Positions 1 through 7,544 of a DNA stretch of 21,064 bases are shown in pieces. Position 1 is the first letter of the stretch; each line of letters begins with the position of its first letter. Where the stretch lies: the IMG/VR virus record IMGVR_UViG_3300031660_000070, positions 1 through 21,064 of that record; one strand, given 5' to 3'. This stretch comes from a virus. A program made the position numbers and the translations under genes. A model generated the notes under the pieces. That model was given only the letters and a program-made list of their open reading frames with translations, had not been told where the DNA came from and did not search any database.

Positions 1-1
1 A

Positions 2-181
2 AGTGTCGGTAAGGATGTTGCGGGTGTTAGTAAGGGCATTGCCGATGTTACTTCTGACGTTGCCTCTGGTGCTTCTACATCTGAACAGAACTTTGGTGAT
101 ATTGCCAAGTCTATCTCGGGTGTTAGTTCCGACATATCTGGCGTTAGTAAGGATATCTCAGGTGTTGGTTCGGATGTAGCC
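2..181 (+). repeat. 21-nt coding tandem repeats (six units)
   Basis: Two runs of three imperfect 21-nt units occur in frame at 2-64 and 119-181. They encode the heptad pattern G-V-S-x-D-[VI]-[AS]. They are separated by about 18 codons of related but less regular sequence. Confidence 0.75.
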
Positions 182-1804
182 GAGAGTGCGGCTGCTAACG
201 AGACTAACTTTGCCTCTGCTGCTACCGACATTGCTACGGGCTTCGATGATTCTAGTGAAGAAGGTGCGGCTCGTAAGAAGAGTTTCATTAGTACCCTAGA
301 TTCAGTACGGAAGATCCTACAAGCAGACACAGGTAATCTAGACGCTAGTGTTAAAGCAAACTACGAGAGCCTGTCTGGTTCGTTTGATGATCAAGGTAAC
401 CTTATTGCCCAGACTGCTGGTGATAATGGTAGTTCTATTACTCGCGCCCTATCAGAACAAGGTGAGTTGTTTATCGCCAAGTTCGATGCTCAGGGTGCTC
501 GTACCGACCAACAAACACTAGACCTTAACTCCCTAATGAATAACGTCTCTTCGTTTGAGACTAATACAAGTGATCAGTTCAATACTATCTTTGGTGATGC
601 AGAAGTGGCCGCAGAAAGCCGCACATCTATCCTTGATGCCTTCGCTACTACTAACGGCCTTATCGGTGATGTTGGTACAGGTGTTAACGCAGAACTATCC
701 GCCAGCTTTGACAGCCTACAGTCTTCCTTCGACGATCAGGGTAACTTGATCCGTAGTGAGATAACTGAGAGTGGTAGTGAGCTACGTCGTGACTTAGACG
801 CACAGGGTAACTTAATAACCACGGAGCTTGATGCTGCTGGCCAAGTTATCAACCAATCGTCTCTTAACGTAGCTGACATATCTTCCCAGTTGAATGGAAT
901 GCAGGCAGGTTTAGGTGACACTATCTCTACCGCCTTCAATGGTATCCAACAGTCGTCCGATGAACTACGCTCTAACCTAGTGGGTAACCTCTCTGGTTTG
1001 CGTGACATCATGACAACTCAAGGTGACACCATGGGGGCCGACCTTAAAGATAAGTTTGGTAGCCTATTGTCAGCCTTCGACGACAACGGAGACCTTATCC
1101 GTAGTACTGTTAGTGACACAGGTGACTTTATCTTCCGTGAGATTAACGCTAGTGGTGAACTAGTAGTTAGTACGGTAGATGATGCTACAGGTGAGTTAAT
1201 AGAGTCTAATAAGTTTAATGCAGACTTGCTTACTACGGACTTTGATTCACGCTTTAGTTCTACTGATGAATTCCTTCAGGCAATCGACGCCTCAATCTCT
1301 CAGGTTGGCGGTGACATAGACCAAGGCCTACTAGGTATGGCTTCAGGCCTCCAAGAAGGCTTCACGTCTCGCTTTGATGAAATGAGTGATCAGGAACGCG
1401 CAGGCAGGCAGGAATTCACTAACCGTTTGAACATGGTTAAAGGAATGCTAGAAGAAGACGTAGCCAACCTAGACCAAGGTCTACGAGGACGTATGTCTGC
1501 TTTAAGTGAATCCTTCGATGATGAAGGCCTACTTATTGCTAATGCCATTGATAATAACGGTAATATGCTTAAACGTACTATCGACGATAGTGGCAGCCTA
1601 GTTCTAAGCACATACAGCAGCATGAATGGTAGCCTACTGGATCAACAGTCACTAGACATTAACCGTCTGATGAAAGAGATTTCAGCTAACCGACTAACGC
1701 AGGGATCTAACGCTAATATGGGCGGACGTAGCCCTACAGCAGGAGCACCCGCACCAGCATCCGTATATAGTGGCTTTGCGTCACCATACGCTCAAACATA
1801 CTAG
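2..1804 (+). CDS. Repeat-rich virion protein, 5' end off window
   Basis: The reading frame is open from base 2 to the TAG at 1802-1804, giving 600 visible residues; the true start lies upstream of the window. I do not recognise a family. Visible residues 1-21 and 40-60 hold six seven-residue units with the pattern G-V-S-x-D-[VI]-[AS], suggestive of a coiled coil. From about residue 128 come four blocks of 44 residues, each built of four 11-residue units with the pattern [FIL]-D-D-x-G-x-L-I-x-x-x, starting at bases 383, 728, 1076 and 1514. Each block is followed by a similar segment rich in Q, S, L and N. The C-terminus is a Gly/Ala/Pro-rich tail ending in aromatic residues. A gene directly before the lysis pair and other late genes is most likely a tail, fibre or stalk protein, but that is inference. 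Confidence 0.8.
   Translation, partial: SVGKDVAGVSKGIADVTSDVASGASTSEQNFGDIAKSISGVSSDISGVSKDISGVGSDVAESAAANETNFASAATDIATGFDDSSEEGAARKKSFISTLDSVRKILQADTGNLDASVKANYESLSGSFDDQGNLIAQTAGDNGSSITRALSEQGELFIAKFDAQGARTDQQTLDLNSLMNNVSSFETNTSDQFNTIFGDAEVAAESRTSILDAFATTNGLIGDVGTGVNAELSASFDSLQSSFDDQGNLIRSEITESGSELRRDLDAQGNLITTELDAAGQVINQSSLNVADISSQLNGMQAGLGDTISTAFNGIQQSSDELRSNLVGNLSGLRDIMTTQGDTMGADLKDKFGSLLSAFDDNGDLIRSTVSDTGDFIFREINASGELVVSTVDDATGELIESNKFNADLLTTDFDSRFSSTDEFLQAIDASISQVGGDIDQGLLGMASGLQEGFTSRFDEMSDQERAGRQEFTNRLNMVKGMLEEDVANLDQGLRGRMSALSESFDDEGLLIANAIDNNGNMLKRTIDDSGSLVLSTYSSMNGSLLDQQSLDINRLMKEISANRLTQGSNANMGGRSPTAGAPAPASVYSGFASPYAQTY
383..1645 (+). repeat. Four blocks of 4 x 11-residue coding repeats
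   Basis: Blocks start at 383, 728, 1076 and 1514, each about 132 nt long, and each opens with F-D-D-[QNE]-G. Spacing between block starts is 115, 116 and 146 codons. Within a block, Gly and the following hydrophobic residues recur about every 11 residues. The nucleotide sequence has diverged, so the repeat is conserved mainly at protein level. Confidence 0.75.
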
Positions 1805-1816
1805 GGTTAAATCCAA

Positions 1817-2086
1817 ATGGAAGAGAGTCTGCGTCTAAGCCGTATAGAAGATAAACTAGATAAACTGTCTGATGCCATTGTTGCATTAGCTCGCATGGAA
1901 GAGAGGATGGAAACTGTGTTCAAATGGATGAATACGCACGAAGATAGGCAGGGGGTGTTGGAGGATAAGGTAGATAAAATAACCTTAAAGGTGTCCAATA
2001 ATGGGCAGACCCTCCGTTTTGCGGAAAGGGTATTCTGGATAGCAGCTTCGGCTGGTGTCTCTACACTATTCTGGTATATACGATGA
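1817..2086 (+). CDS. XhlA-like coiled-coil membrane protein, probable holin or lysis accessory
   Basis: This 89-residue protein has a charged, heptad-rich N-terminal two-thirds (about residues 5-65, with regularly spaced Leu, Ile, Val and Met) and a single hydrophobic segment at about 70-87 that begins near RVFWIAAS and ends at the C-terminus in WYIR. A coiled coil followed by one C-terminal membrane helix is the architecture of XhlA-type phage haemolysin/holin proteins. It starts 12 nt after the preceding stop, with a weak AGGG-containing ribosome site. Its TGA overlaps the lysozyme ATG (ATGA at 2083-2086), so the two are translationally coupled, which supports a lysis role. It has one membrane segment only, so it could be a holin partner rather than the pore itself. 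Confidence 0.7.
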   Translation: MEESLRLSRIEDKLDKLSDAIVALARMEERMETVFKWMNTHEDRQGVLEDKVDKITLKVSNNGQTLRFAERVFWIAASAGVSTLFWYIR

Positions 2087-2811
2087 TCCCCACAACTATT
2101 TCCGATTCAGGAATTAACCTAGTAAAGAAGTTTGAAGGCCTACATAAAGTAACTGAAGAAGGCGATGTACGCGCATATCGCTGCCCTGCTGGGCGCTGGA
2201 CTATCGGCTATGGCCACACGAAGGGCGTAAAGTCTGGAATGCGGGAATCTGTAGCTCAATGTGAGCGTATCCTAGCAGATGACCTTAATGAGGCTGGTTC
2301 TATCATTAAGCGTTATGTAAATGTACCGCTATCTCAGCAACAGTTTGATAGCCTATCTTCCTTTGTGTTTAACCTAGGCGGAGGAAACTTCCAAAGTAGT
2401 ACCCTGCTAACAAAGTTAAACGCAGGTTTGTACGATGAAATACCTGAACAGATCATGCGATGGAATAAAGCCCGAGTAGAGGGTAAGTTGATGGCCCTGA
2501 GAGGCCTCACACGTCGCCGTACAGCAGAAGCAGCATTATTCGCTATGAATGTACCCCTTGCCGACGAAGGCGGGGATATGATGCCTCAGAAGCCCGAACA
2601 ATCGGCTACGAAACCCCTATGGAAATCTAAGACATTAGCAGGTGCTGGTATAGCAGTTGTCGCTGGTGTGTTGGGTGAGCTTGCGGCACAGCTTCAACCT
2701 CTAATAGGCCACTCTCCCGCTGTTGAATATGCATTCCTAGTAGTATCGGCGGCTGGTGTAGCCCTAGTTGCATACGCCCGTCTGAAAGATAACATAGAGG
2801 GCATTAGATAA
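2083..2811 (+). CDS. Endolysin, GH24 (T4/P22-type) lysozyme with C-terminal membrane hairpin
   Basis: The 242-residue product would hydrolyse the peptidoglycan glycan strands. The lysozyme domain spans about residues 8-165. The catalytic Glu is E18 in the FEG motif; the AYRCPAGRWTIGYGHT segment (31-46) supplies C34 in the place usually held by Asp or Cys, and T40. About seven extra residues lie between E18 and this segment compared with T4 lysozyme. There is no N-terminal signal or SAR helix. Unusually, residues about 185-208 and 214-232 are two hydrophobic, Ala/Gly/Val-rich segments separated by a short loop, giving a membrane hairpin behind a Pro/Lys linker. The tail may tether the enzyme or act as a built-in holin-like part. 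ATGA overlap with the upstream gene supports the start. Confidence 0.92.
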   Translation: MIPTTISDSGINLVKKFEGLHKVTEEGDVRAYRCPAGRWTIGYGHTKGVKSGMRESVAQCERILADDLNEAGSIIKRYVNVPLSQQQFDSLSSFVFNLGGGNFQSSTLLTKLNAGLYDEIPEQIMRWNKARVEGKLMALRGLTRRRTAEAALFAMNVPLADEGGDMMPQKPEQSATKPLWKSKTLAGAGIAVVAGVLGELAAQLQPLIGHSPAVEYAFLVVSAAGVALVAYARLKDNIEGIR

Positions 2812-2855
2812 TGTTCTTACTAGGCAAAGCCAAAGTTATAAACGTGACATATTAA
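2811..2855 (+). CDS. Possible 14-residue microORF
   Basis: An ATG overlaps the lysozyme stop as TAATG (2809-2813) and reads 14 residues (MFLLGKAKVINVTY) to TAA at 2853-2855. The same TAATG coupling is used by real genes on the other strand, which is the only argument for it. It sits in a 59-nt gap and may simply be spacer. Confidence 0.15.
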   Translation: MFLLGKAKVINVTY

Positions 2856-2870
2856 AGAGCAAACAAAACC

Positions 2871-4769
2871 ATGACTGATCCCTTAACTCCGCAAGGCCTA
2901 GTAGGCGACCAAAGTGCTGTTCCACCCGGTGGTGCTGTCCCCATTAGTGCACCTATAAATGCACCGATGCCCGCAGTGGAGCCTCCTACAGGTGGGGTAG
3001 CCCTACCCAAGGTCGTAAAGGGTTACGAAACTTACAACTCCTCCGTTGCAGATAATGCGGATTATGTGGGTGAGGTTAACGTAACTGATACCACTACTGA
3101 CATACTTAGAAACCCTAGTGGCTTCATAGATGACAAGGGTGGCAACCTTTCGGATAGGGTTCCCGACATAGATCCAGACACTGAGGGTACTAACCTATCA
3201 GGATCTGACTATGCTCTGGATGCAGATGGTCTAAACGTAGCTACAGCAACGGGTTCGATAGATACTGCCGCCTCCGTAGTACGTCCAAATGAGGCTAGTA
3301 CCTACGATGCCGCTACAGCCACGGGCCAAGTAAATGATGCTCTGGCCACTGCTGCTACAACGGATACAAACGAAAAGGCCATTGTAGATGCAGAAGGTAT
3401 CGTTGTTGATACCCAAGGCATGGCAACGGGCATTAACGAAGACGGCTCTATCAACACCACAGGTGCAGCACTTAATAAGTTTGCTCACCAGAACATAAGT
3501 AACATAATCGATACTAGCACGGTAGCGGGTAAGATGCTGGCCCAGAACTTGGGTGAAGGCAACTACACAGACTCCAAGGCTACGGTTAAAGGCCAGTTAG
3601 AGATTCTAACAGCCGAGTTCACAGACTCAGTTACAGGTGAGCCTAAGATCCCAACATGGGCCGCAGGTATCGCCCGTAACGTATCAAGGTCTATCGCCTT
3701 TAAAGGTATCACGGGTACAGCCGCTACAGGTGCATTAGCACAAGCGATGATCGAAGCTACCCTGCCTATTGCTAAGGCCGACAGTGAGTTCTATCAAACC
3801 CTTACTGTTAAGAACCTAGACAACAAACAACAGATGATCATCAACAAGGCCAACGTCTTGTCCAAGATGGAAATGGCTAACCTAGATGTTCGTACATCCT
3901 TAGCGGTCAATAACGCCAAGACCTTCATGACGTATGACATGGCTAACCTAGAGAATGAGCAGCAAACTGAGATTATAAACACTCAGTCTAAAGTGCAGGC
4001 TATCCTAGAAGACTCAAACCAGACTAACATTGCCCGACGCTTTGGTGCAGAACAAACCAATGACATGGATAAGTTCTATGACAACCTCGGTGCCTCTATA
4101 GACATGTATAACACTGGTCAAAAGAACCAGATGTCCATGTTTAATACGGGTGAAAAGAATGAGATGGGCAAGTTCAATGCTAACCTAGAAAATAGTAGGG
4201 AGCAGTTCTACCTAGACATGCAGTATCAAGTCGATGCAGCTAACGCATCATGGAGACAGACCGTAACTCTTACAGAGAACGAGATGGCCTTCAATGCCGC
4301 TGCTACTGACGTAAAGAATATCCTAGATCTATCCTCTGAAGTCATGAACCAATTGTGGGATCGTACAGATTCCTTGTTGGACTTTGCATGGAAGGAAGGA
4401 GAGAACTCCAAAGACCGTGAAATGCAGTTAGAAATGGCTAAGATGCAAATAGAAGCAGCAAGAATATCAGCAGACGGGGCAGCAGAAGGTGGCATGTGGG
4501 CAGGCATTGGTAGTGCAATAGGCACTATCGGTGGTGCTATAATCATGTCGGATGAACGCCTTAAACAGAATGTTAAAGAGCTTGGCCTACTTCCGAATGG
4601 CATCATGCAGTATAGCTGGGATTGGACAGACGAGGCCATAGAGAAAGGCTTGGCCCAAGGCCCATCCATCGGTGTTGTAGCGCAACAGGTACAGAGCGTT
4701 AGACCTGAGAATGTACGCAGAACTAGCGAAGGTTACCTACAAGTTGATTACCGAGGTATTGAGCAATGA
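2871..4769 (+). CDS. Virion protein with helical stalk, glycine zipper and C-terminal S74 self-cleaving chaperone
   Basis: The 632-residue protein starts with a Pro/Ala-rich tail and an Asp/Thr-rich, low-complexity region (about 1-200), followed by a long helical region (about 300-535) rich in N, Q, M, E and K. Residues 403-446 are four 11-residue units ending in Y or F. Residues 540-559 form a hydrophobic glycine zipper (G541, G545; G547, G551, G555). Then comes SDERLKQN (S560-N567), the signature of the peptidase S74/intramolecular chaperone domain; S560 and K565 have the five-residue spacing of the known Ser-Lys dyad. Cleavage before S560 would remove the last 73 residues. S74 domains normally fold trimeric tail fibres or spikes; here the body looks helical, so its role may differ. 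The stop overlaps the next ATG (ATGA). Confidence 0.82.
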   Translation: MTDPLTPQGLVGDQSAVPPGGAVPISAPINAPMPAVEPPTGGVALPKVVKGYETYNSSVADNADYVGEVNVTDTTTDILRNPSGFIDDKGGNLSDRVPDIDPDTEGTNLSGSDYALDADGLNVATATGSIDTAASVVRPNEASTYDAATATGQVNDALATAATTDTNEKAIVDAEGIVVDTQGMATGINEDGSINTTGAALNKFAHQNISNIIDTSTVAGKMLAQNLGEGNYTDSKATVKGQLEILTAEFTDSVTGEPKIPTWAAGIARNVSRSIAFKGITGTAATGALAQAMIEATLPIAKADSEFYQTLTVKNLDNKQQMIINKANVLSKMEMANLDVRTSLAVNNAKTFMTYDMANLENEQQTEIINTQSKVQAILEDSNQTNIARRFGAEQTNDMDKFYDNLGASIDMYNTGQKNQMSMFNTGEKNEMGKFNANLENSREQFYLDMQYQVDAANASWRQTVTLTENEMAFNAAATDVKNILDLSSEVMNQLWDRTDSLLDFAWKEGENSKDREMQLEMAKMQIEAARISADGAAEGGMWAGIGSAIGTIGGAIIMSDERLKQNVKELGLLPNGIMQYSWDWTDEAIEKGLAQGPSIGVVAQQVQSVRPENVRRTSEGYLQVDYRGIEQ

Positions 4770-4969
4770 CATTTGAAGAAGCAATTAAAAAGTCTATAAA
4801 GGCCTACTTCGCCGGGAAGATGCCCACGGAACTGGGTGCAGTCTCCGAAGACCTAAAGTACACCCGAGAGTACCTTGACGATCTAGAAGAAAAGTTAGTT
4901 GGGAAGAAGAAAAAGAAGTCGTCCAAGAAAGCTAAAGAAAAGGACGTGGAGACAGTTGACGATGAATAA
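4766..4969 (+). CDS. Small protein with Lys-rich tail
   Basis: This 67-residue protein has a predicted helical, mildly acidic N-terminal half (about 1-45, including the segment LKYTREYLDDLEEKLVG) and a strongly basic stretch of Lys/Ser at 46-58 before an acidic end. I cannot assign a function. It is coupled on both sides: its ATG overlaps the preceding stop (ATGA), with GAGG about 10 nt upstream, and the next gene starts inside its last codons. The context is late virion genes. The basic tail could contact DNA or an acidic partner, which is inference. Confidence 0.7.
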   Translation: MTFEEAIKKSIKAYFAGKMPTELGAVSEDLKYTREYLDDLEEKLVGKKKKKSSKKAKEKDVETVDDE

Positions 4970-5495
4970 AGCTCAGATACCAAAGGGTGCCATTGCAGGC
5001 GCTAACTATACCAGCGACACACGGAACTATCCTTGGCATAGACCACCAGACTTCACCGCATTAGATGATAGCCTAGACTATGTTGTTCGAGACCTTGCAG
5101 AAGGCCCCGACGGGTTTAGGTATATGTCTTTGCTGGAGACGGGAGTAAACATTGTTACTATTACGGACATCATTGTTACCAAGGGTATTGCTCGAGGTAA
5201 ATGGTCTGCGGACATAGCACTCCTACTAGCAGGCCCAGTGGCTAGGCTACTATCTATCATGGCTACAGGGTATGACATTAAGTTTGACTTAGGTCTTGAT
5301 GAAAAGGTACGAGTTACCTCCCCTGCAACCTTCAAAGAATTAGCAGGTGTGGCCCCCGAGGCCGTAGAAGCCCCTGTAAAAGAAACAGAAGAGTCCCCAG
5401 AAGAACAAGGCTTCATGGCCATGGCGTCTGATGATGAACAAAATTCAATGCTTGGCTACGATGCCGAAGACGAGGAGCAAGAAATAGATGGCTAA
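4962..5495 (+). CDS. Conserved phage virion protein, unknown role
   Basis: I place the start at ATG 4962, giving 177 residues. GGAG sits at 4948-4951 at good spacing, whereas the longer frame would begin inside the Lys-rich coding region of the previous gene. The N-terminus (KGAIAGANYTSDTRNYPWHR) looks conserved among marine phage structural proteins as I recall them, unverified. A hydrophobic stretch at about 85-110 contains ALLLAGPVARLLSIMATGY. The C-terminal 50 residues are acidic and low-complexity. It overlaps the upstream gene by 8 nt and the downstream one by 8 nt. It is the first and shortest of three genes of rising size, the same order as T7 gp14-gp15-gp16, so an ejection-type role is possible but not shown. 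Confidence 0.75.
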   Translation: MNKAQIPKGAIAGANYTSDTRNYPWHRPPDFTALDDSLDYVVRDLAEGPDGFRYMSLLETGVNIVTITDIIVTKGIARGKWSADIALLLAGPVARLLSIMATGYDIKFDLGLDEKVRVTSPATFKELAGVAPEAVEAPVKETEESPEEQGFMAMASDDEQNSMLGYDAEDEEQEIDG

Positions 5496-7542
5496 CAACG
5501 GACTTAGTTTTGCGTCAGGTTTCGCTACAGGTTTCGCCAATTCAGTATCTGCGAAACTAGCACAAGAGCAAAAGGCAGATGATGATACATTGACGCTGAA
5601 CATGCAGAAGATCATGGCTGCCAAGCCCTTATACAACAAGGCTAAAGCCGAAGACGATGGTTGGAGAGACACAGCTAAGTCTGTAGCCTCTGGCCACAAG
5701 TTGGCCCCCGAAGCATGGACTAACATCTACAATGACCTCAAAGGCGGAATGACCCTCAACCAAGTGTACACACAGGTAGACGGCGGCTCCTATGCCTACG
5801 AGGCACCTACAGTAGACCCAACAAACCCTTCACCAGCAATTACCATTAAGGAAGCGCCTAGTAGTGTCTCCCCTGAAGTACCTGTTATTGGTGATACAGA
5901 CAATCAGTCTACTAGCTTGTTTGGCAAGGTGGTGGATAACGTCACTACCCTATTTGATTATGACAAACGCAAAGATAAGCGTATGGGCCAGATCAATGAG
6001 AAGACCCTAGACAACCTAGGTATAACTCAGGATGTATACGACCAAATCTTAACAGGGTATACCCCAGCTACGGTAACGTCTTTGGCTAGTTATACGGCTA
6101 CAGCAGACAAGGCGGATATTCTAACAGAATCCCAGCATGTAATATTAGCTGCACAGGCTGATCCCGCGTGGGACGCAGAAGATCCTACCGCTAACATTAA
6201 GATCATTAAGAAGTACAACGAACAATTGAAGGGTGAAGACGCCCCTACGTTCAACAACCCTAAAGAGTTGGCTATATTTAACCTAATACATACAGAAAAC
6301 TACAAGGCCTTGAAGGACGACCCTGAAGCACAGAACGAAATGGTAATTGCCCTTAATAGGCAGTTTGATTCCTCGGGTGGAACTACGACGCTAACGGAAG
6401 GATCATACCGACTAGATCTTTCTAAGTATACCCAGATGTTATCCTCACCTGACCCTGAGAAGCAGGCCGAAGCCACTAAGTGGTTTACCACAGAGAAGCC
6501 TGCCATAGAGGCCTCCTTCCGTGCTGTATCTGCCTTAACCAAGTCAGAAGATGACGCAGCAGTATTCGCCATTATGTATGCAGGTGACGATGGCAATAAC
6601 CTGATGGGCAGTGCCACCAAGAATGGGGACGGACACTTCGTACTCAGTAGTGGAAAGGTAATCCCCCCGGATAATGTGACTAACGTAACTACCATCGACA
6701 TGGCTGATGCACGAACAAAAGCTGTTCAAGCGGCAAGTACTGTGTATGGTGGTGTAAGTAAGGCACAGATTTCTACATCGGTAGCTGTAAGTAACTTGAT
6801 GAACCTAGACCGTATGGCCTATGATAACGAGGCCGTATTAACCACCGTAGCTGGAGGTGGATCATCCCTGTTCAATAGTGCTAACCGAGAGCTTAACTCC
6901 CTGATGTCCTTGATAGGAACCATGCAGGAAGAAGACCCAACCCAGAGCCAAACTACGCTATTAGCGGGTATTAACGATGAAGTTTCACTCATGCTTAGTG
7001 GCGGGTCTATTACGGCAGATACAGCTAGGGCATACAAAGAGTTTAACGCTGCTGTTGTACGGACAATCTTCGCTACAGGTAAGGCATTAGGTCAGTCAGG
7101 TAACGGATTCAGTAACCAAGACTATAAGGTTATCTCTACATCCCTTGTTAATGCTAACAGCTATGAAGCATTCTCTAATAACCTACGTCGCTTAGGTACT
7201 GAGCTATACGCCGGATGGGATTCGGTTGCTGTAGATGCAGGCCGACAGGCTCTAGTTAAGAACGTCATGATGTTCCCCGGAGGTAAGGAAATCGTAGGGG
7301 ATTCTCTATTGAGACCTGAAGATTACTACGCAGCCGACTTAGGTAAAGCACAGGCTAAGGTATACGCTTGGTCTAAAGGAACTGCTACCCCACACAACCA
7401 GACCTACACAATAGACGAGGTTACCAAGTCGTGGGTAGATACTGGTGTCCCTAAAGAGTTCATGGGGCAGAAGGTAATCAGCTTCATTGAAGTAGACGCC
7501 AACGGCAATGCTACTGGCACAGTTAGTTACGAGAGGTATTAA
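5488..7542 (+). CDS. Large virion protein, candidate internal/ejection protein
   Basis: This 684-residue protein is not recognised by any motif I can name. It opens with a short amphipathic Gly/Phe/Ala segment (FASGFATGFANSVSAK), has a Pro/Thr/Ser-rich linker at about 105-140, and is otherwise mixed helical, soluble and weakly acidic. No transmembrane segment, signal peptide or catalytic motif is evident. GAGGAG at 5471-5476 serves the ATG at 5488, which overlaps the previous gene by 8 nt; the next gene begins 2 nt after its stop. Its length is close to the T7 internal core protein gp15 (about 750 residues). The size and position comparison is the only basis for the ejection suggestion. Confidence 0.72.
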   Translation: MANNGLSFASGFATGFANSVSAKLAQEQKADDDTLTLNMQKIMAAKPLYNKAKAEDDGWRDTAKSVASGHKLAPEAWTNIYNDLKGGMTLNQVYTQVDGGSYAYEAPTVDPTNPSPAITIKEAPSSVSPEVPVIGDTDNQSTSLFGKVVDNVTTLFDYDKRKDKRMGQINEKTLDNLGITQDVYDQILTGYTPATVTSLASYTATADKADILTESQHVILAAQADPAWDAEDPTANIKIIKKYNEQLKGEDAPTFNNPKELAIFNLIHTENYKALKDDPEAQNEMVIALNRQFDSSGGTTTLTEGSYRLDLSKYTQMLSSPDPEKQAEATKWFTTEKPAIEASFRAVSALTKSEDDAAVFAIMYAGDDGNNLMGSATKNGDGHFVLSSGKVIPPDNVTNVTTIDMADARTKAVQAASTVYGGVSKAQISTSVAVSNLMNLDRMAYDNEAVLTTVAGGGSSLFNSANRELNSLMSLIGTMQEEDPTQSQTTLLAGINDEVSLMLSGGSITADTARAYKEFNAAVVRTIFATGKALGQSGNGFSNQDYKVISTSLVNANSYEAFSNNLRRLGTELYAGWDSVAVDAGRQALVKNVMMFPGGKEIVGDSLLRPEDYYAADLGKAQAKVYAWSKGTATPHNQTYTIDEVTKSWVDTGVPKEFMGQKVISFIEVDANGNATGTVSYERY

Positions 7543-7544
7543 GA

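Noticed and set aside
467-1804. Gene start at TTG 467 for the first protein
   Set aside because: The frame is open without a stop to base 2 and carries the same repeats upstream, so 467 is internal.
4899-4961. Start at 4899 for the 177-aa protein
   Set aside because: It would read 21 Arg/Lys-rich residues out of frame from the previous gene's Lys-rich tail; ATG 4962 has a better ribosome site and a short overlap.
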